64,000 bases of DNA from Emydura subglobosa (lineage: Eukaryota; Chordata; Testudines; Chelidae): NCBI GenBank assembly GCA_007922225.1, contig ML679970.1, positions 38,175,460-38,239,459 of the forward strand, read 5' to 3'. Below, piece by piece: positions 1-12,692 of the stretch (its first letter is position 1; each line of letters starts with the position of its first letter). A model generated the notes under the pieces. The model was given only the letters and a program-made list of their open reading frames with translations, searched no databases and was not told the DNA's origin. A program made the translations under genes and the position numbers.

Positions 1-1373
1 CTGATGCTATTTTAGGGGAGTTGAAGAGCTGACCTACACCCCTAAAACTGTCTCTTCCAGTCATTCAACCCTATGTTTTTAAATTAATCTTCCTGTAACA
101 AAATCCACAAACAAAAGGCAGCCATGTTCCTCTAGTTCTCAGAAGCCCATGCTACAGCTTCTGAATTTGCTAATGATCCTCTCACCCAAGGCTTAGACTG
201 GTATCAGTGGGTGCCCTCTCTCCATGACATGCAGGCAATATTTAGCCTTCATTAGAATGATCCCTCTGCCCCTTTCCCCACAGGACTAGACTGAGTTTAG
301 ACACATCTCTGAGGGAGGAGCCACATTTAAGCAGCACCATCCCAGAAAGATTAATCTGTTGCCAGTCTACATCAACAGAAAGTTAGGACACCCATCCCCC
401 CAAAGTCTGCTCAGCTGCACTGGCCAGGGATGGGATGGAACCAAAGCAGTCTTTTCCCCATCCCTCTCTGCCTACTCTCCACCCACCCACCTCCTTCTGC
501 ATCTGGACCCAAGGTCTGGGTGGCCCCTGGAGGGATTTAAGAGGTGGTCTTTTCACTTCCCCCCACTCTGTGGGCATAAAGGCCCGAGTCTCCATCCAGC
601 CCATATTCTTTGTATGTTTTTCCACCCAATTGTTTCCACTGGGTAGTGAGATAGCAGGAGAGGGGAACAATCTTCCCTAAGCAGAATGGAAATCCAATAA
701 CATTCTAGTGCCAGTGAAGTTTTGTAACCCACTGTGTTCAAGTAGGCTTGAAGTTGGGGCAGGCACTACTTTTGCCTAAGTCTGAAACAGAATATTAAAG
801 CCTTATGCTTGAATGGAGACCCACTGACTTAACTCAGGTATAAGGACCCGCTCACATGGACCTTCATGAAGGACTGGAGCTCAAGTGTCTCTCATCATCT
901 CTCTCCATGAGCTGATGCTCTCTTGATTATTTCTCGTCCCTCTCATTTGGAGTCACTCCTCTTCCCCAGAGACTCACAGGCATGGCACTGCATGTGCTCT
1001 TTCTATCAGAGTACCGATGACCCAGTCATTACATTTATGACATATTTCCCCATCAAAGCAGTCATACCAAACAAAAACATTCACAGCTGTCTAACTTGGG
1101 CTGCAGAGGCCTGGATTTAGGAAAAGAGATGGCAACGGTCGCAAAGCAGTGCTAGCTAATGGGAAGATAGTCTCAAAAATTCAACAGCTCACAAGCCAAT
1201 ACTTTTCAGTGTATAATATTTTTTTAGAGTAGACAAAACAGTGTCCAGATCCAATGTGTGCACACTATGACAGAAAACCTCTACAGGGGACATGCTCCCA
1301 AACTTTGTATGCATGGAACTCCCATTAGATACAGCAAAAAGTACCAGTGAAAGCGTGATTTGGCCTGCTCCAA
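1..1373. other. No recognisable gene or repeat
   Basis: I see only short chance frames here, the longest about 95 codons at 359-646, with no family signature, splice context or repeat boundary that I can name. Base composition is ordinary. Confidence 0.5.
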
Positions 1374-1424
1374 AAACCCACTTCAGTCAGTGTCAAGACT
1401 CCCATGGGCTTTAGATCAGCCCCA
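1374..1424. repeat. Palindromic repeat, class 1 (CCATTGAAGTCAATGG type)
   Basis: A decayed copy of a short interspersed repeat that recurs in this window in recognisable form: a half-site with 'agtcagtgtcaagactccc', then 'catgggctttagatcag'. Comparable copies lie near 12630, 22555, 40565, 45478, 46668 and 60005. The unit is close to an inverted repeat. I cannot name the family. Confidence 0.5.
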
Positions 1425-1780
1425 TAGGGCTTACTAGAGTCTATGGACACAATTCACCAAAGTTCATGTTCAAGTGTCTTGCAGAATCAAAGCCTAATTC
1501 AAACACCTAGAACCTGATCTAACTCCCATGAACATTTACAGGAGTTTTTTCAGTGACTTGAGTGGAAGTTGGCATTTTGGAAGATTCCAGATAGAAACTT
1601 TGTATAAACTTTGAATGAAACTGAACATTAGAGTTTAGCTGTTCAGTTACATTTTTTTACACTACTGTTAATTCTAAGAGATTATAGACAACCAAACAAA
1701 TCCCACAGTTACAGAATCAGTTATATATGAAAAGGTTTTTAAATCTCTCAAGTGTAGTTCAGTTTTTGCAATTTGAAATG

Positions 1781-1915
1781 TTATTGTATTATAGTAGCAT
1801 CTTCAGCATGAAGACAAGATCAGGGCCCCATTGTGTTAAACACAGGGTATACTGAGAGAGATTGTAAATTCTTTCAGGCAGTTACTATCTAAAGACCAAC
1901 AAGGGGTAGGAGGGA
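1781..1915 (-). repeat. MIR-like SINE, 3' tail portion
   Basis: On the plus strand this reads the reverse of the SINE tail: 'tgtattatagtagcatctt', then 'gatcagggccccattgtg', then a segment like 'gagagattgtaaattcttt'. The same order of blocks appears near 8520, 26885, 34050, 53885 and 54970 in this orientation, and near 12031 and 31985 in the other. The tRNA-like head is absent here, so the copy is partial. The assignment rests on comparison between copies in the window. Confidence 0.6.
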
Positions 1916-4900
1916 AGGTGTGTTAATATACCTCCCTTTAAATAAATAGTTTTGGGTTTTTTTTCCAGATTACAAATGCAGCTGATCACAGCAGTCTGTC
2001 AATTCCATCACCACAGCAATATCTAGGTATGTTTTGGCCCAGCTCCTCCTCCACACATTAATTCTGAACACAAAATGCTGTCTGTCATGTCTTCTGGCAC
2101 AGTCCTTCCCTTCCATTTTATAGTAATGCATCATTTTTTCCCCTACCATTCCTCAATAGGAAATTTTGTACTTTCCAGTTTCTGGTAATACATTTTCCAG
2201 CCCAGACCAGTAGAATTTGTATCCAGTCCAGATAATACATATGGGGAGAAAGTAATCATTTTATTAAAAACAACTCAACTTCAGTCTCATTTTGTCTATA
2301 CATTTCACTATGTGCTAAATTGCAGCGCAGGTCAAAAAAATGGATGCGAAGGGAATTGAAATTTCCAGAGTTGTTTCCAGTTTGACAAGCCCTGTAAAGA
2401 CCCATTTTTCATTTTTGAAAGTTGGTTGTGAAATTTGTATTGAAAATCTTATGGAAACACTTCAAGACAACAGAGGTTTCAGTTAGTGAACTTTCTTTTT
2501 ATAACTGATTTGATAAAAAAAGAGGCAGCAAAAAAAGTTACGCAAAAAAAGTAATTTTTTCTGGAGTTGTTTTCAAACAGGCCATTTTTTTTTTTTAACA
2601 GTACATTTCAAACTGCAGTCCCCCTATTTGAGGGGGCATGCAACTCCACCACCCCAGAAGCAGCCCAGGAGGATTGTGCCTTGGACAGGCCTACAGTCTC
2701 CTCCTTACTGCCCCTAGCTCTTGGAGGCCTGTGTGGGAATGGTAACGGTCACTGAGATTGTACTAGATTGCCCTACGCTGGCGTTGCTCAGGTACACTGG
2801 CCAGCACATGGGGTGGCTGCTCCCTTCCTGTGTAGTTGCAAGAATACAGCACTTACTTGGTCCTAGGCCTACAGGGGTGTCTATGGATGCAAGACGCCCT
2901 TCCACTTTTCACAGCCTTGCATGGGCACAGAGGTCAAGGACAGCCCAGCCTTGTGTCTCTCCATTAGTGTCTTATTTTGAGGCAATCTAAAGCTGTGAAG
3001 TGCAATTCCCCTGAGAAGCATCACATGCCCTGAATCCTTCTGAGTGCCTGACTAGACAGAGAGTTAGTGAGGGGCAAGCTGGGCCATAAGTCTACAGCAC
3101 ACTAATGTGCGTGCACTGATTAGCAGGGTCCACCCAGCCGCCACACACAAATGTGTATTAGGGAACTATAAGTGCATAGAAGCCAGGGCCACATGATGAA
3201 TGATTGTGCAGCAGGCTAGTCCGTTGTAGGTCTATACCCTGGATTGCCTTGCACAAACTCTCCAGCTAGACAAGCCCTGAGTGGATGCTGCATTTTACTC
3301 CTTCAAAAATTATACAGATTGCTAGTCAGATTTGTTGTGAGTTAGTCCAGATTTGGACTGCAAATAGGTGGCTTTGCATCTTCTCCAATGAGTTTCACTC
3401 TAGGGCTAGTTGATCCTCCAAGGGCATAAGTGAGGAACTTGGCTTCTGGGCAGGTTTGTCTTCTAGCCTGTAGATGGCAAGAGACTGCTGCCAGGGGACT
3501 CTAGATGGGCTTTGAAGGGAAAGAGTCTGTGCCAGGAATATCAGATGGGAATACTGATTTAGCTAATATTTTAGCAGTTAGAGCCCAAATCCTTGAACCC
3601 CCTTCTACCTCATTGGCATGGCATCAGCCCATCACTTCATCCAATGGCCAGCGTTTAGTGGGTCAGGCCCTGAGATAGCAGACACTCATGGGGGAAAAGG
3701 ATCTCAGGAATAAAGACAAATGGTCAGGCTGCTTTGTGTTACAGGATGGAAAAAACAGCTTCCCACCTGACTGGGAAAATCAGAGATTTCTTTTCTTTCT
3801 TTTTTTGGGGGGAGGGAAGGCGGGGACAGGAAAGTGTTCCTTTTCCAAATCAGGACAAAAAAAAGTCAATGTCTCAAATATTTTTATGAATGGAAAACAA
3901 ATCCAAAAAAATTTGGATTGGGGTGATCAAATCATTGTTTCAATTCCAAACTTTAAAAGAAAAAAAAAAATAAATTTAAAAAAAATTTTAAAAAAAACTT
4001 TAGATTAGGTTAAATTTGAAAACAAGAATTTTGAATAAAAAACTAGAACTTTTTCCTTTAGTAAAACATCAAAATGAGACACTGGATTTCAAAATGAGAA
4101 ATTTCTCAAAACTACTCCTTTCCTACAGAGCGCTCTCTTTGAGAAGTCAGAAAATGCCAGTCAGAAAGTTCCTGACCAGTTCTAGTTGGTGTCTGTATGC
4201 CAGGGTGTTCACCCCCACAACCAGACTGCAGCACAGTATTTCTTGGATTTCCACTAATGGCATCTTCTCCCCCTAAAACACTGGGTACATGGCCAGCTAC
4301 TGGAAGTGTTAGTGTCTGATCCTCAGTAGGGGGCAGATTGGCCAGAATAAGTAGGCTGTGTATTTTATTAGCACCATACGGATAACAAAAACAGTGAAGT
4401 TAGTCAGATCCATGACACTCCGCCAAAATAATTACTCCTCTGCTACACATCTTCAGACTCCATGCTGTGGTTTGAACAGAAGCCCTTAGCTATTATGATT
4501 AAATGCCCATGGGACTGGCCAAGGAATTTAAAGAACTCAGGGAAAAACAAGTTAAATACTGTTTTCATGTAATGGAAGGGCATTATTCAAGCCCTGAGGT
4601 TGCATACTGAATGACCTGATGTCAAAAATCTTTCCTCTCTTCCTGTTCATTTGCCTGAAATGCCCTTTTAGAAACATGACCACATTACTGCAAATGTCAC
4701 TACAGTCTTTTACTAAAGAGACGACAGAATGGTCATGCGATATTCCTTGTGCCATCACTGCCAATTGAGGGTATTTTAGTTTGTAAATACAGCTGATCTG
4801 TAACTATTCCCTACACGAATCAGTGGTACTATAAAACGTATTTCTATAGCACTGCTAGTTTACATTGTTCTTTACAAACCTAGACTCATGCACTGCATAA

Positions 4901-4940
4901 AGAAGCTTGGGACATAAACTAAACAAAATATTGCCAATCT
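1916..4940. other. Mostly featureless; A/T-rich patches
   Basis: No gene is supported. The stretches at about 2325-2560 and 3770-4110 are rich in runs of A and T with motifs such as 'gtttgacaagccctg' and 'caaaatgagaaatttctc'. They resemble the A/T-rich hAT-like elements at 30705, 32141 and 55345 but have no ends I can place. The A run around 3960-4000 makes the nearby 106-codon frame (3688-4008) compositional rather than coding. Confidence 0.45.
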
Positions 4941-4943
4941 CAT

Positions 4944-4980
4944 ATTCAATAGTTGTGGCTCCAATTCAATAGTTGTGGCT
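4944..4980. repeat. Short tandem duplication
   Basis: A 17-base segment 'attcaatagttgtggct' occurs at 4944-4960 and again at 4964-4980, giving a 20-base period with two perfect copies. It is probably a local replication slip. Confidence 0.8.
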
Positions 4981-5947
4981 TCTTCAGGCCCCCCAAAACC
5001 ATGACATTTAAGAAAAGTTGCAGTTTACTTGCCTTTTGGCTTCTGTGCACCATTACAACATGCACAGGCCACATTTTCAAGCTTCTCTAGAATCCTGAGC
5101 ATTAGGCACATTTTTAAAATGAAAAACAGAGATTCTCACCTAGTCACCTGACTCCAGGAGCTGAAACTTAAAACAATAAATAAATCACAAGAGTTGGCAA
5201 CAATGCAGATCAGAAGAAGATCACTGATCAGAAAGAAGGGGGATGGCTAGAGGGGGAACTGGCAGTTGAGCCCAGGGAGAGTGTTCAAGTTGTGCGAGCT
5301 CAATGCATGAAGAAACATATAGGGCAAAAAGGGGGAGGGGGAGGGCAGATTTCCCCACTGCTGTAAATCAGTTCAGCATCAGTGACTTCAGAGATGCTGC
5401 AGCAGTTTCTACAGTCTAAGAGTCTGGCCCAGAGACTGGCAAAGCAAGAGGAGTGGGGATAGAAGGAAAGGGAGTCAATGGAATGAGTCCAGAGATGTTG
5501 TGGGGGCAGGAATGTGCCTGGCCTTGCAGGTGAGGTTGAGGAGCTAGAATCTGATGCTGGAAGAAACCGGAAACCAGTTCAGGGATTGTTACCTTACCAC
5601 CAAGCTAGCTATGGCATCCCCAGAGATGCAATTATCATGTCCTTGACATTAAACACTGGCAACAACCAAGTGAACAGACCAAGGTCAGATCAGGCTGACT
5701 GGAAAGTAGAAGGCTGGGACTTCACATTACAAACCAGAACACTAGCAGCAGCTGGACTAGGAGCAGAAGAAAGGCAAGCAATTTTTTAAACTGAGCTATC
5801 AACAACTACAATCAAAAATGGCAGAACAACCTTAACACTGAGATAAGATTATTAAGGACAAAGAAAACCCACAGAATTTGGGAAATACAGAATAAGGCCA
5901 TAAACCTACCTCCATTAAGCAGCTCCTCATCCCCATAGCACCCCAAG
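4981..5947. other. No recognisable feature
   Basis: Unique-looking sequence with a G-rich patch near 5325-5345 (runs of G separated by single A). The 91-codon frame at 5514-5789 has no recognisable family features. Confidence 0.45.
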
Positions 5948-6472
5948 TGTTAGAGTGTGGCATTGCAGAATCATCACCTCAGTGCCCCCTTTTGCTGGGT
6001 GATGTGGTTCTACCACAGTACTCTTCTAGTTGAGTCGGTCCCCTGGCCAGGTCACACACACTCAGCCCTCTTCCAGGGCAGCAGAAGTCCAATTAAACAG
6101 CCAAACAACCCCCCCCCACCAAATCATGCTTCTGTCCCTCTTGGCCCTGGCAGGTTTCCCACTGCCTCCCCACCCTGAGGACTCTAGCAGCTTCTTCCAG
6201 TGGCCTCCCTATTTCTTATAGGCCCTCTCTCAGAACTTCCCCCCAGGAGCCTAAGCTACTGTATATAGTTGGTTCCTCTGCCAGCTTCCTTCTGATGCTG
6301 CTCTCCTAAGTCTTTATCATGAGGCTCAAGTGTTCACCCTCCTAACAGCTGACCCCTCATTCTACTCCCTCAGGATGAGATGCAGTTAATTACAGCACAG
6401 GTGGGGCTGATTGAACAGGACTGAGCTACCCTCAGGCCTCCTCAGGAATAAAGGAGCAGGCCACCCTCTTAC
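5948..6472. repeat. Possible solo LTR
   Basis: The stretch begins TGTTAGAG and ends CTCTTACA, so the ends follow the TG...CA rule with a small inverted repeat. It is C-rich inside, and AATAAA occurs at about 6446, near the end, where an LTR polyadenylation signal could sit. I found no clear 4-6 base target duplication, so this could be a chance fit. Small frames inside (5957-6178) are not supported as genes. Confidence 0.3.
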
Positions 6473-6964
6473 AATCCAATCTTACTTCCTCCCACATGTA
6501 TACTTGCAACTCAAGCAGTCAGACATCAGCAGCAAAGATCCCTGAGATATGCAGGCCCAAGCTGTACTGGGATTTATAGAGCAGCACAGCTTTGCTAATG
6601 CCTATGCTTTTATCACCTGTCTTGTGTTTTCCTTAAAGTCCCTGCTCCTGGAATCAGATGATTATGGGGACTCTCAGACTGTATTTTAAAAGCAAAATCC
6701 CTAGCCCTCATAGATGTGGATTAAAGCTTGAAACATTAAACACAAAGGCTCAAACATCAGAGGGCAAACAGAAAACCCAAAATTTAAGATCTCATGACAT
6801 TTTTGGGGTCTTATGCATGAATTTTGAACACCTGGGGCTGCTGAAAGAAGTTTGAAGTCATTGGACCATAAATACATTTTACTCTTTCTCGTGTATGACC
6901 CTGGGAGCATAGGCTCAATTATACCATTGCAAGGCAAAGCAGTCCACTCTGGCCCACTTCCAGC
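6473..6964. other. No recognisable feature
   Basis: No gene, RNA or repeat boundary recognised. The opposed short frames at 6658-6855 and 6701-6979 overlap and show no family signature. Confidence 0.45.
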
Positions 6965-7135
6965 GGAATATTTAAGCATATGCTTAACATGAATCAGATG
7001 AAATCAATGGGACTTGAGCATACTCTTAAATTTAAGCAGGTGCTTACGTGCTTTGCTGAACAACGGTTAAATTGCTCCTGTGGCTAAAATCAAGCAATCA
7101 TGCAGTTAAGTGCCTTGCTGAATCAGGGCCTTAGC
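6965..7135. repeat. Palindromic repeat, class 1, 'aagcatgtgcttaa' subtype
   Basis: Contains 'gcatatgcttaacatgaat', 'atcaatgggacttgagcat', 'ttaagcaggtgcttacgtg' and 'gctgaatcagggcctta'. These blocks recur near 24927-25027, 47763-47855 and 49110-49195. The arrangement is a diverged inverted repeat around 'tcaatggga'. Confidence 0.5.
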
Positions 7136-8515
7136 CTTATAAACCACAATTCACAGAGTAGCTCCTTCAAAAGAAGATTCCCCCTCTTGTTTTCAGTGAC
7201 AGAACCTACACTTTTCAAAACTAGAAGATCAAAGCTCTCTAATTCCTTCATAATTTAATAGTTCTCTTTCCATCTGTCACATACCCATGAATCATTGGGA
7301 ATTAAGCCCTCCTTTGGGGATTGCTACATTTTAGGCACTTCTGCAGCTTGCAAACCGCTTGCCATTGTGCGGTTTATCAGTTATTCACTCAGTCAGTGAA
7401 TGAGCCTCAGCTTTTCATTCATAAACCAACCCCTATTCCTTGAATAAAAGGGTGAGGGAGGGGGAGGAACTTGCTGTGTTTCTGTCATCTCTTTCACACA
7501 CTGGCCTGTGCTTGCTGAATCAATGGGGACTTCAGGAATCCTCTGGCTTTGTTATGTTGTGCTAGGATTTCCCTGTTAAAACAGAAGGTAGCAACAACCG
7601 GCTCCAGCACAACAATGATCTAAACACAGAGGAAACCCATCTGCAGATAGATGCCCCCTTTGTACAGGGAAGAATGCTTGAAAAAAATCTTTAATAAAAT
7701 AGAACTGCATTGCAGGTTAATGAGGGAGTGGGCGTTGATTTAACAATGGAGAAGTCTGCTGTGTTTACATAATGGAGGAGAAGGAGGAGTCTGACGCAGC
7801 CATTGGAGATACAAGAGACCTGTGGTTGTGAATGAATTCCAGACACAGCCATGCAGTACAAAAGGAAGCCCCTTGGCATGGCATTGTTGTGGCATGTCTG
7901 CTCCTTGTCTCAGCCAAGGAACAACGTATTGAGAGGAGAGAGATTTTAAGAACAGTCTGCATGCATGTCTCTGACCTCAAGCTTTGCGATTGTGACCCAG
8001 GCAGGTCTAGCTTCTGCAGATACCCCAGTGGGGTCCCCATGTGTCAGTCTGGCCCCCCTGAACAACTCACGCATCTTGAGAGGGAGACCCCTTTAAAAAC
8101 CTCTACAGTCCTTTTGATCTTCAGGTTCCCAGGCCTTTTCTGCTCCTAGAATTGTCTCAACTCTTTGCTGAGAAGTGGCTTTTCCTGAGCCATGCTTCCC
8201 TTCCTGATTGTTTTCCCCCTAACAGTCCTCTATTCAACTACAAAAATATTCAGGCAGTAAATATCCCAATAAATAGGTCAACATACACTGCTCAGAAATT
8301 AGCACAGAACAGCTCTGCTTCTGTCACCGGTGCTCTTTATTTTATCATGGGAAAGCCACATTCTTTTTGCCCCAGGATTATTTGATTAATGAGGCACGTC
8401 AAATACACTGAGGATTCCCTCCCTCCAACCCGCTGTACAGAACTGCCAGACCAGCACCTAGAGTTTCAGGCACGGCCATTCAATAAACCCATACCTACGT
8501 TTGGGCCCACAGTTC
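7136..8515. other. No recognisable feature
   Basis: Overlapping opposed frames (7765-8040 minus, 7832-8149 plus, 8152-8385, 8389-8625) look like chance. None shows a family motif, and the last runs into the SINE that follows. Confidence 0.45.
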
Positions 8516-8720
8516 ATTATCATGCACTTGTATTACGGCAGCACCTTGTGGCCCAATGTGTTAGGGCCTATATGAACATAGACGCCCTCAGGGCTGAGGG
8601 GAAAACAGAGCTCCCACAAAGGTGAAGGGACTGGCTGCAGATGACATGGCAGAGCCAGGAATAGAGACCAGCGCTCCCAAGTCCCAGCCCAGTGCACTGT
8701 TCACTGGACCGGGTGGCCTC
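8516..8720 (-). repeat. MIR-like SINE, near full length
   Basis: The most complete minus-strand copy. The tail ('tgtattacggcagcacctt', 'gcccaatgtgttagggcct') comes first on the plus strand, then the core ('aggggaaaacagagct', 'gatgacatggcagagccagg'), then the tRNA-derived head ('aatagagaccagcgctccc' to 'actggaccgggtggcctc'). This copy links the separate tail and head fragments in the window into one element about 200 bp long. Confidence 0.7.
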
Positions 8721-9364
8721 ACAGGAAATTACACTGCCAAAGGGGGAGGCTGGTTTTCAACATCTGGCCCTTCCTGCCCAATGGGAAAAGCAACCCCTCG
8801 TTACTGTGTGTCCTGCAGATGTGTACACAACATTTTGAACCATCATGTGATTTACTGAAATTAAAAAATATATACATTTGATCCACAGCAGGCTGGCTAG
8901 TTTCATGTGTGAAGAATAGCTGGCTGCTCTGAGCCCCTGAGCAGAGAGTTGTCCTCCGGGTGTGAAGTCCGCGATTGCGGTTTCTGCAAGTCACTAAGCA
9001 AACAGCTAGCGAGGCACTCCCAGGGGATGAGAGAGGGAAGGAAACTTTGTGAATGCTTGTCCTCCTTTCATCCCTTGAGCAAATTGCCTGTTGCCAACTG
9101 TAGTCTTGCAGATACTGACTAATTGCCAATGGAGCAGGAGAGAATGGGGGTTGGGGGAGATATCCTGGAAATTTACTCAGTAGAGAATCTCTCACCAGGA
9201 TGCTTTATTACGTAAATTTAGTCCTAGTAAAAAGTACCAAACTGACAAATGGACATTGAGTCAAGTTCAGTATCCTCGCACATGGCTTCCCACCTGTCTC
9301 CCCCCAGCCTTGGGGATCTGAAAGGATGGAAGGGAGCTCTTTACACATATCCTTTTTTATCCTC
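8721..9364. other. No gene supported; one unidentified minus frame
   Basis: A 158-codon minus-strand frame covers 8719-9195. It has no recognisable domain, and its 3' end touches the SINE boundary. I regard it as chance. Confidence 0.4.
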
Positions 9365-9572
9365 CTTTGCCACGGCTGCCGTTGAGGGTGTCAGTTAATG
9401 CCAACTGTTGTGGTGGGTTGTGAATTGTGGTCTGTGCTGTGAACACTAAGTTGACACCCAGGCCACTGAATGGCCACCTAATGAGTTTGAGTTGCTTCAA
9501 AATGGGGCCAGATTTGAACCCATGACCTAGCAGTAAATTCCAGTCTCCTGAGCCATTTATATCTCTTGTGTT
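9365..9572 (-). repeat. tRNA-derived SINE, second type
   Basis: Read on the minus strand, the head carries an A-box-like 'atggctcaggag' (about 9552-9563) and a B-box-like 'gggttcaaatc' (about 9510-9522). A body follows with 'tgtcaacttagtg' and 'cacaattcacaaccc'. The body differs from the MIR-like SINE, so this is probably another SINE family. Confidence 0.5.
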
Positions 9573-9798
9573 GGGCAGGTGCAATAACCATTTAAACAAG
9601 ACAACATGCAGTATGAACTCCACTTATGGAAGTTACAGGGCATTCTGTTTCTGCTGTGAGATAGATACCACCACATCAAATTTGGACCCAAATCTAATGT
9701 TCTATCTCGGGCATGGCCAGTCCCAGATTTGATCTCTTTATAGCCTTCTCCTTTTACTCTCCTCTAAAACACTAGAGTGTTCTTTGATCTTTCTCCTT
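9573..9798. other. Spacer before CR1
   Basis: No feature recognised between the SINE and the CR1 3' end. Confidence 0.4.
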
Positions 9799-11150
9799 GA
9801 TCATAGAATCATAGAAATGTAGGGCTGGGAAGGACCTTAAAAGATCAAGTCTAGCCCCCCCCCCAATGCTGTGCCAGGAGCAATTATGCCTAGACCATCC
9901 CTGAAAGGGGTTTGTCCAACCTTTTTTTAAAAACCTACAATGACTGGGATTCCACAACCTCCCTGGGAAGCCTAATCCAGAATGTAACGATCCTTTATAG
10001 TTAGAACATTTTTCTTAATATTTAACCTAAATCTCCCTTGTTGCAGATTAAGCCCATTACTTCTTGTCCTACCACCCTTATCATATTTGAAGACTATTAG
10101 CCAGTCCCCCCCAGTCTTTTCTCAAGACTAAACATGCCCAGTTTTTTAACCTTTCCTCATAGATCAGGTTTCTAAACCTTTCATTATTTTTGTTGCTCTC
10201 CTCTGGGGCAGTTTCCAATTTGTCCACATCTTTCTTAAAGGGTAGTGTGCAGAAGGGGACACAATATCCCAGTTGAGGCCTCACCAGTGCCGTGGAGAAC
10301 ACACCAATTAAATCCTGTATCTTATATAGGACACTTAGGTTAATGCACCCCGGAATACTAACCTTTTTAGAAACTGCATCACATTGTTGACGCATATTTA
10401 ATTTGTGATCCACTATAACGCCCACATCCTTTTCAGCAATGCTACCACCTAGTCAGATATTCCCCATTTTGTAGTTGTGTATTTGATTTTTTTCTCAAGT
10501 GTAGTACTTTCCAATTATTTTTAGTAAATTTCATTTTGTTGATTTCAGCTTTCTAATTTGTCAAGATCATTTTGAATTCTAATCCTATCTTCCAAAGTGC
10601 TTGCAAACCTTCCCAGCTTGATGTCATCTCCAAATTTTATAAGCATGCTCTCCACTCCGTTATCCTATTCAAGCCATTAATGAAAATATTGATTGGCACC
10701 AGACTCAGGACAAATCCCTCTGTGACCCCACTTGGTATGTTCTCCCAGTTTGACAGTGAACCATTGATAACCGCTATTTGAATATAGTCTTTCAACCACT
10801 TTTGCACCCACCTTATAGTAATTTAATCTAAACCAGATTTCCCTAGTTTGCTTATGAGAATGTCATGTCAAAAATGCTTTACTAAAATCAGAATGTATCA
10901 TGACTACAGCTTCCCTCCTATTGACTATGCCAGGAACCCTGTCAAAGAAGGAAAATTGGTTGGTTTGGCATAATTTGTTCTTGACAAATCCGTGTTGCCT
11001 ATTTCTTTCTTCTTGTGCTCTAGATGCTTACAAATTGATAGCTTGAAAATTTGTTCCAATATCTTTCCAGGTATCAAAGTTATGCTGACTAGGCTATAAT
11101 TTCCCAAAATCATGTTTTTAAAAATCATGTCATTACTGATACAAGATACT
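9799..11150 (-). mobile_element. CR1-type LINE, 5'-truncated, minus strand
   Basis: The element ends (3' end, low coordinate) in the repeat 'tcatagaatcatagaaatgt', the reverse of the octamer-like 3' end typical of CR1. Reading leftward from about 11130, the minus strand gives reverse-transcriptase pieces. A segment around 10925-11128 contains NYSLVSITLIPGKILEQIF, a CR1 RT block. A frame at 10081-10425 contains GVIVDHKLNMRQQCDAVSKK, ALVRPQLGYC and FKKDVDKLE, the C-terminal part of the RT region. Frame breaks between these blocks show it is dead. The 5' boundary is approximate. In life the product would copy RNA into DNA at a nicked target. Confidence 0.88.
10081..10425 (-). pseudogene. CR1 ORF2 fragment, RT C-terminal region
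   Basis: A 114-codon frame from the CR1 copy. Near its start are GVIVDHKLNM and CDAVSKKV, then LVRPQLGYC (family form close to LVRPQLEYC) and KKDVDKLE near the middle, then YEERLK. This is the conserved end of the CR1 RT domain. Upstream RT motifs, including the catalytic YxDD, are not in this frame. The endonuclease is missing because the copy is 5'-truncated. Confidence 0.85.
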
Positions 11151-12030
11151 CCTCAACACTTCATCCCATTGAGAACAGATTTCCTTTCTCCAGCCCATCG
11201 GCTCCTCACTGCTTTTGAAATCTCATTTTAAGACAGATTTCCTTCCCATCATCTCTGTCACTGTTATTGGCCTTATGACCAAAGGCTTTAATTTGTTTGC
11301 CTTGTACAGTGCCATCCACACTACAGTCGTGATTTATACAGACCATAGCTAAAATCCCAGACCAGACTTTTGGAAACATTCAGATCCCAGTTTAAATTCT
11401 ACAGTTCCTGTCTCTAGTTTATACCACAGGGCTATATGTATTCCTGGTGTGCATTGATTTGAATTATTTGCTATATATTAGTATTTTTGTAGGATTTGCA
11501 CAATCTCTATAAAGCATTTTGGAGATAGACCTGCAAAAATTAAAATATAATATTAATATGAACTCCATCACTTTTAGTGAAGAGCTAAATAATATGTGCA
11601 GTTAGTGTAGTTATTTTTCTAAGTCAAAACGAAGACCAGTAAGCACTCAATCAGTCAGTCAGTAATGCACCATTTACAGCTGCTATAACTGCCGGGGTTG
11701 AGATGTTGTTATGATTAGTGTAGACAGCACCTTCACCAATAGATGGTGATATAACTTTATTTTAATGTTAAGTTATCTTCTTTGTTAGGCTGTTGATCTG
11801 ATCCAAGGAGGTGGGAGGGGAGAACAGGATGTTCTGTCCTGCCTTTGTATACCAGAGTTGGTGCTTGCATTGTCCCAACAGATTCATGTGTTTCCATTAG
11901 GGATTATTACAATGCACCAGAATTGCCCCACGATATTGGAACACCCAACATGTTTGCAAACCACCACATTGTTCATTGCCTGTATTTTACATCCCTCCCA
12001 CTGATTCCCAACGTTTGGCAGTCACGTCGA
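11151..12030. other. Unassigned; possible Harbinger-like ends
   Basis: No gene. The segment 'gccatccacactacag' (near 11311) and 'agtgtagacagcacc' (near 11718-11732) are inverted and resemble Harbinger-type ends seen elsewhere in the window. The inside of the 11309-11735 interval shows nothing diagnostic, so I do not call an element. Confidence 0.3.
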
Positions 12031-12143
12031 TTTAGACTGCAAGTTCTTTGGGGCAGGAGCTCTCACCAATGACATGCACAAACCTGTTCTCCTCCCTTAA
12101 TTGCAGTTGAGGACTCTAGCTATTACTGTAATCCTAATAAAAC
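12031..12143 (+). repeat. MIR-like SINE tail, plus strand
   Basis: 'tttagactgcaagttcttt' and 'ggggcaggagctctcacc' followed by 'gctattactgtaatcctaat' is the forward form of the tail whose reverse is seen at 8516 and 53885. The head is absent. Confidence 0.6.
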
Positions 12144-12627
12144 AAACTCTAGCCCTTACTGCAATGCTACAGCTTCCCCTCCCACCCCAGTCTTCTTTAC
12201 TTCACTTGGTGTCTAAAAAATGTACAGAAACCTGCCACGACTATCTAGTGTAGCTTGTTATTAAATGTATATCTTACAGTGAGCTATAGCTCTTCAAGAA
12301 TAAGCAGGCAACTTATACTTTGGACATATTATTCAGTCATTAGCAGAAGAGCACTATATAAAAAGTACAGCAAATTGCAGATAATTTGCTCTCTGCTGTT
12401 AACTTTTTCCCAACAGGATTTAAAATGCAAGACAGCTCCAGGACAGAAGTTGTAGGCTCTGCTACTGCACTATTGATCAAAGATGCATCACAAGCCAAAA
12501 ATAGGTAGCGTGTCCTTCGTTTGTAGTTTTCATAGCATTCTGTCCCATCTACTCCCATTATTTTTAAATGGAAAAAAACCCCCAAAAATACCTATCCACA
12601 GCTGGGGATAGTGTCTGCTTCACTGAT
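12144..12627. other. No recognisable feature
   Basis: Opposed short frames (12255-12455, 12340-12585) overlap and show no family features. Confidence 0.4.
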
Positions 12628-12692
12628 GGCCCAATCTAAAGCCTACTGAAGTCCACAGGAGTCTTTTTATTGAATTCATTGGGCTTTAGTTT
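12628..12692. repeat. Palindromic repeat, class 1
   Basis: 'aaagcctactgaagtccac' followed by 'ttgaattcattgggctttag' forms an inverted repeat around a short loop. It is the clearest palindromic copy in the first 20 kb. Confidence 0.6.

Noticed and set aside
8719..9195. 158-codon minus-strand frame
   Set aside because: No domain, no splice or promoter context, and its end runs to a SINE boundary. A frame of this length is expected by chance in 64 kb on six frames.
11309..11735. Harbinger-type miniature element
   Set aside because: Only loose end similarity; no target duplication and no internal match.
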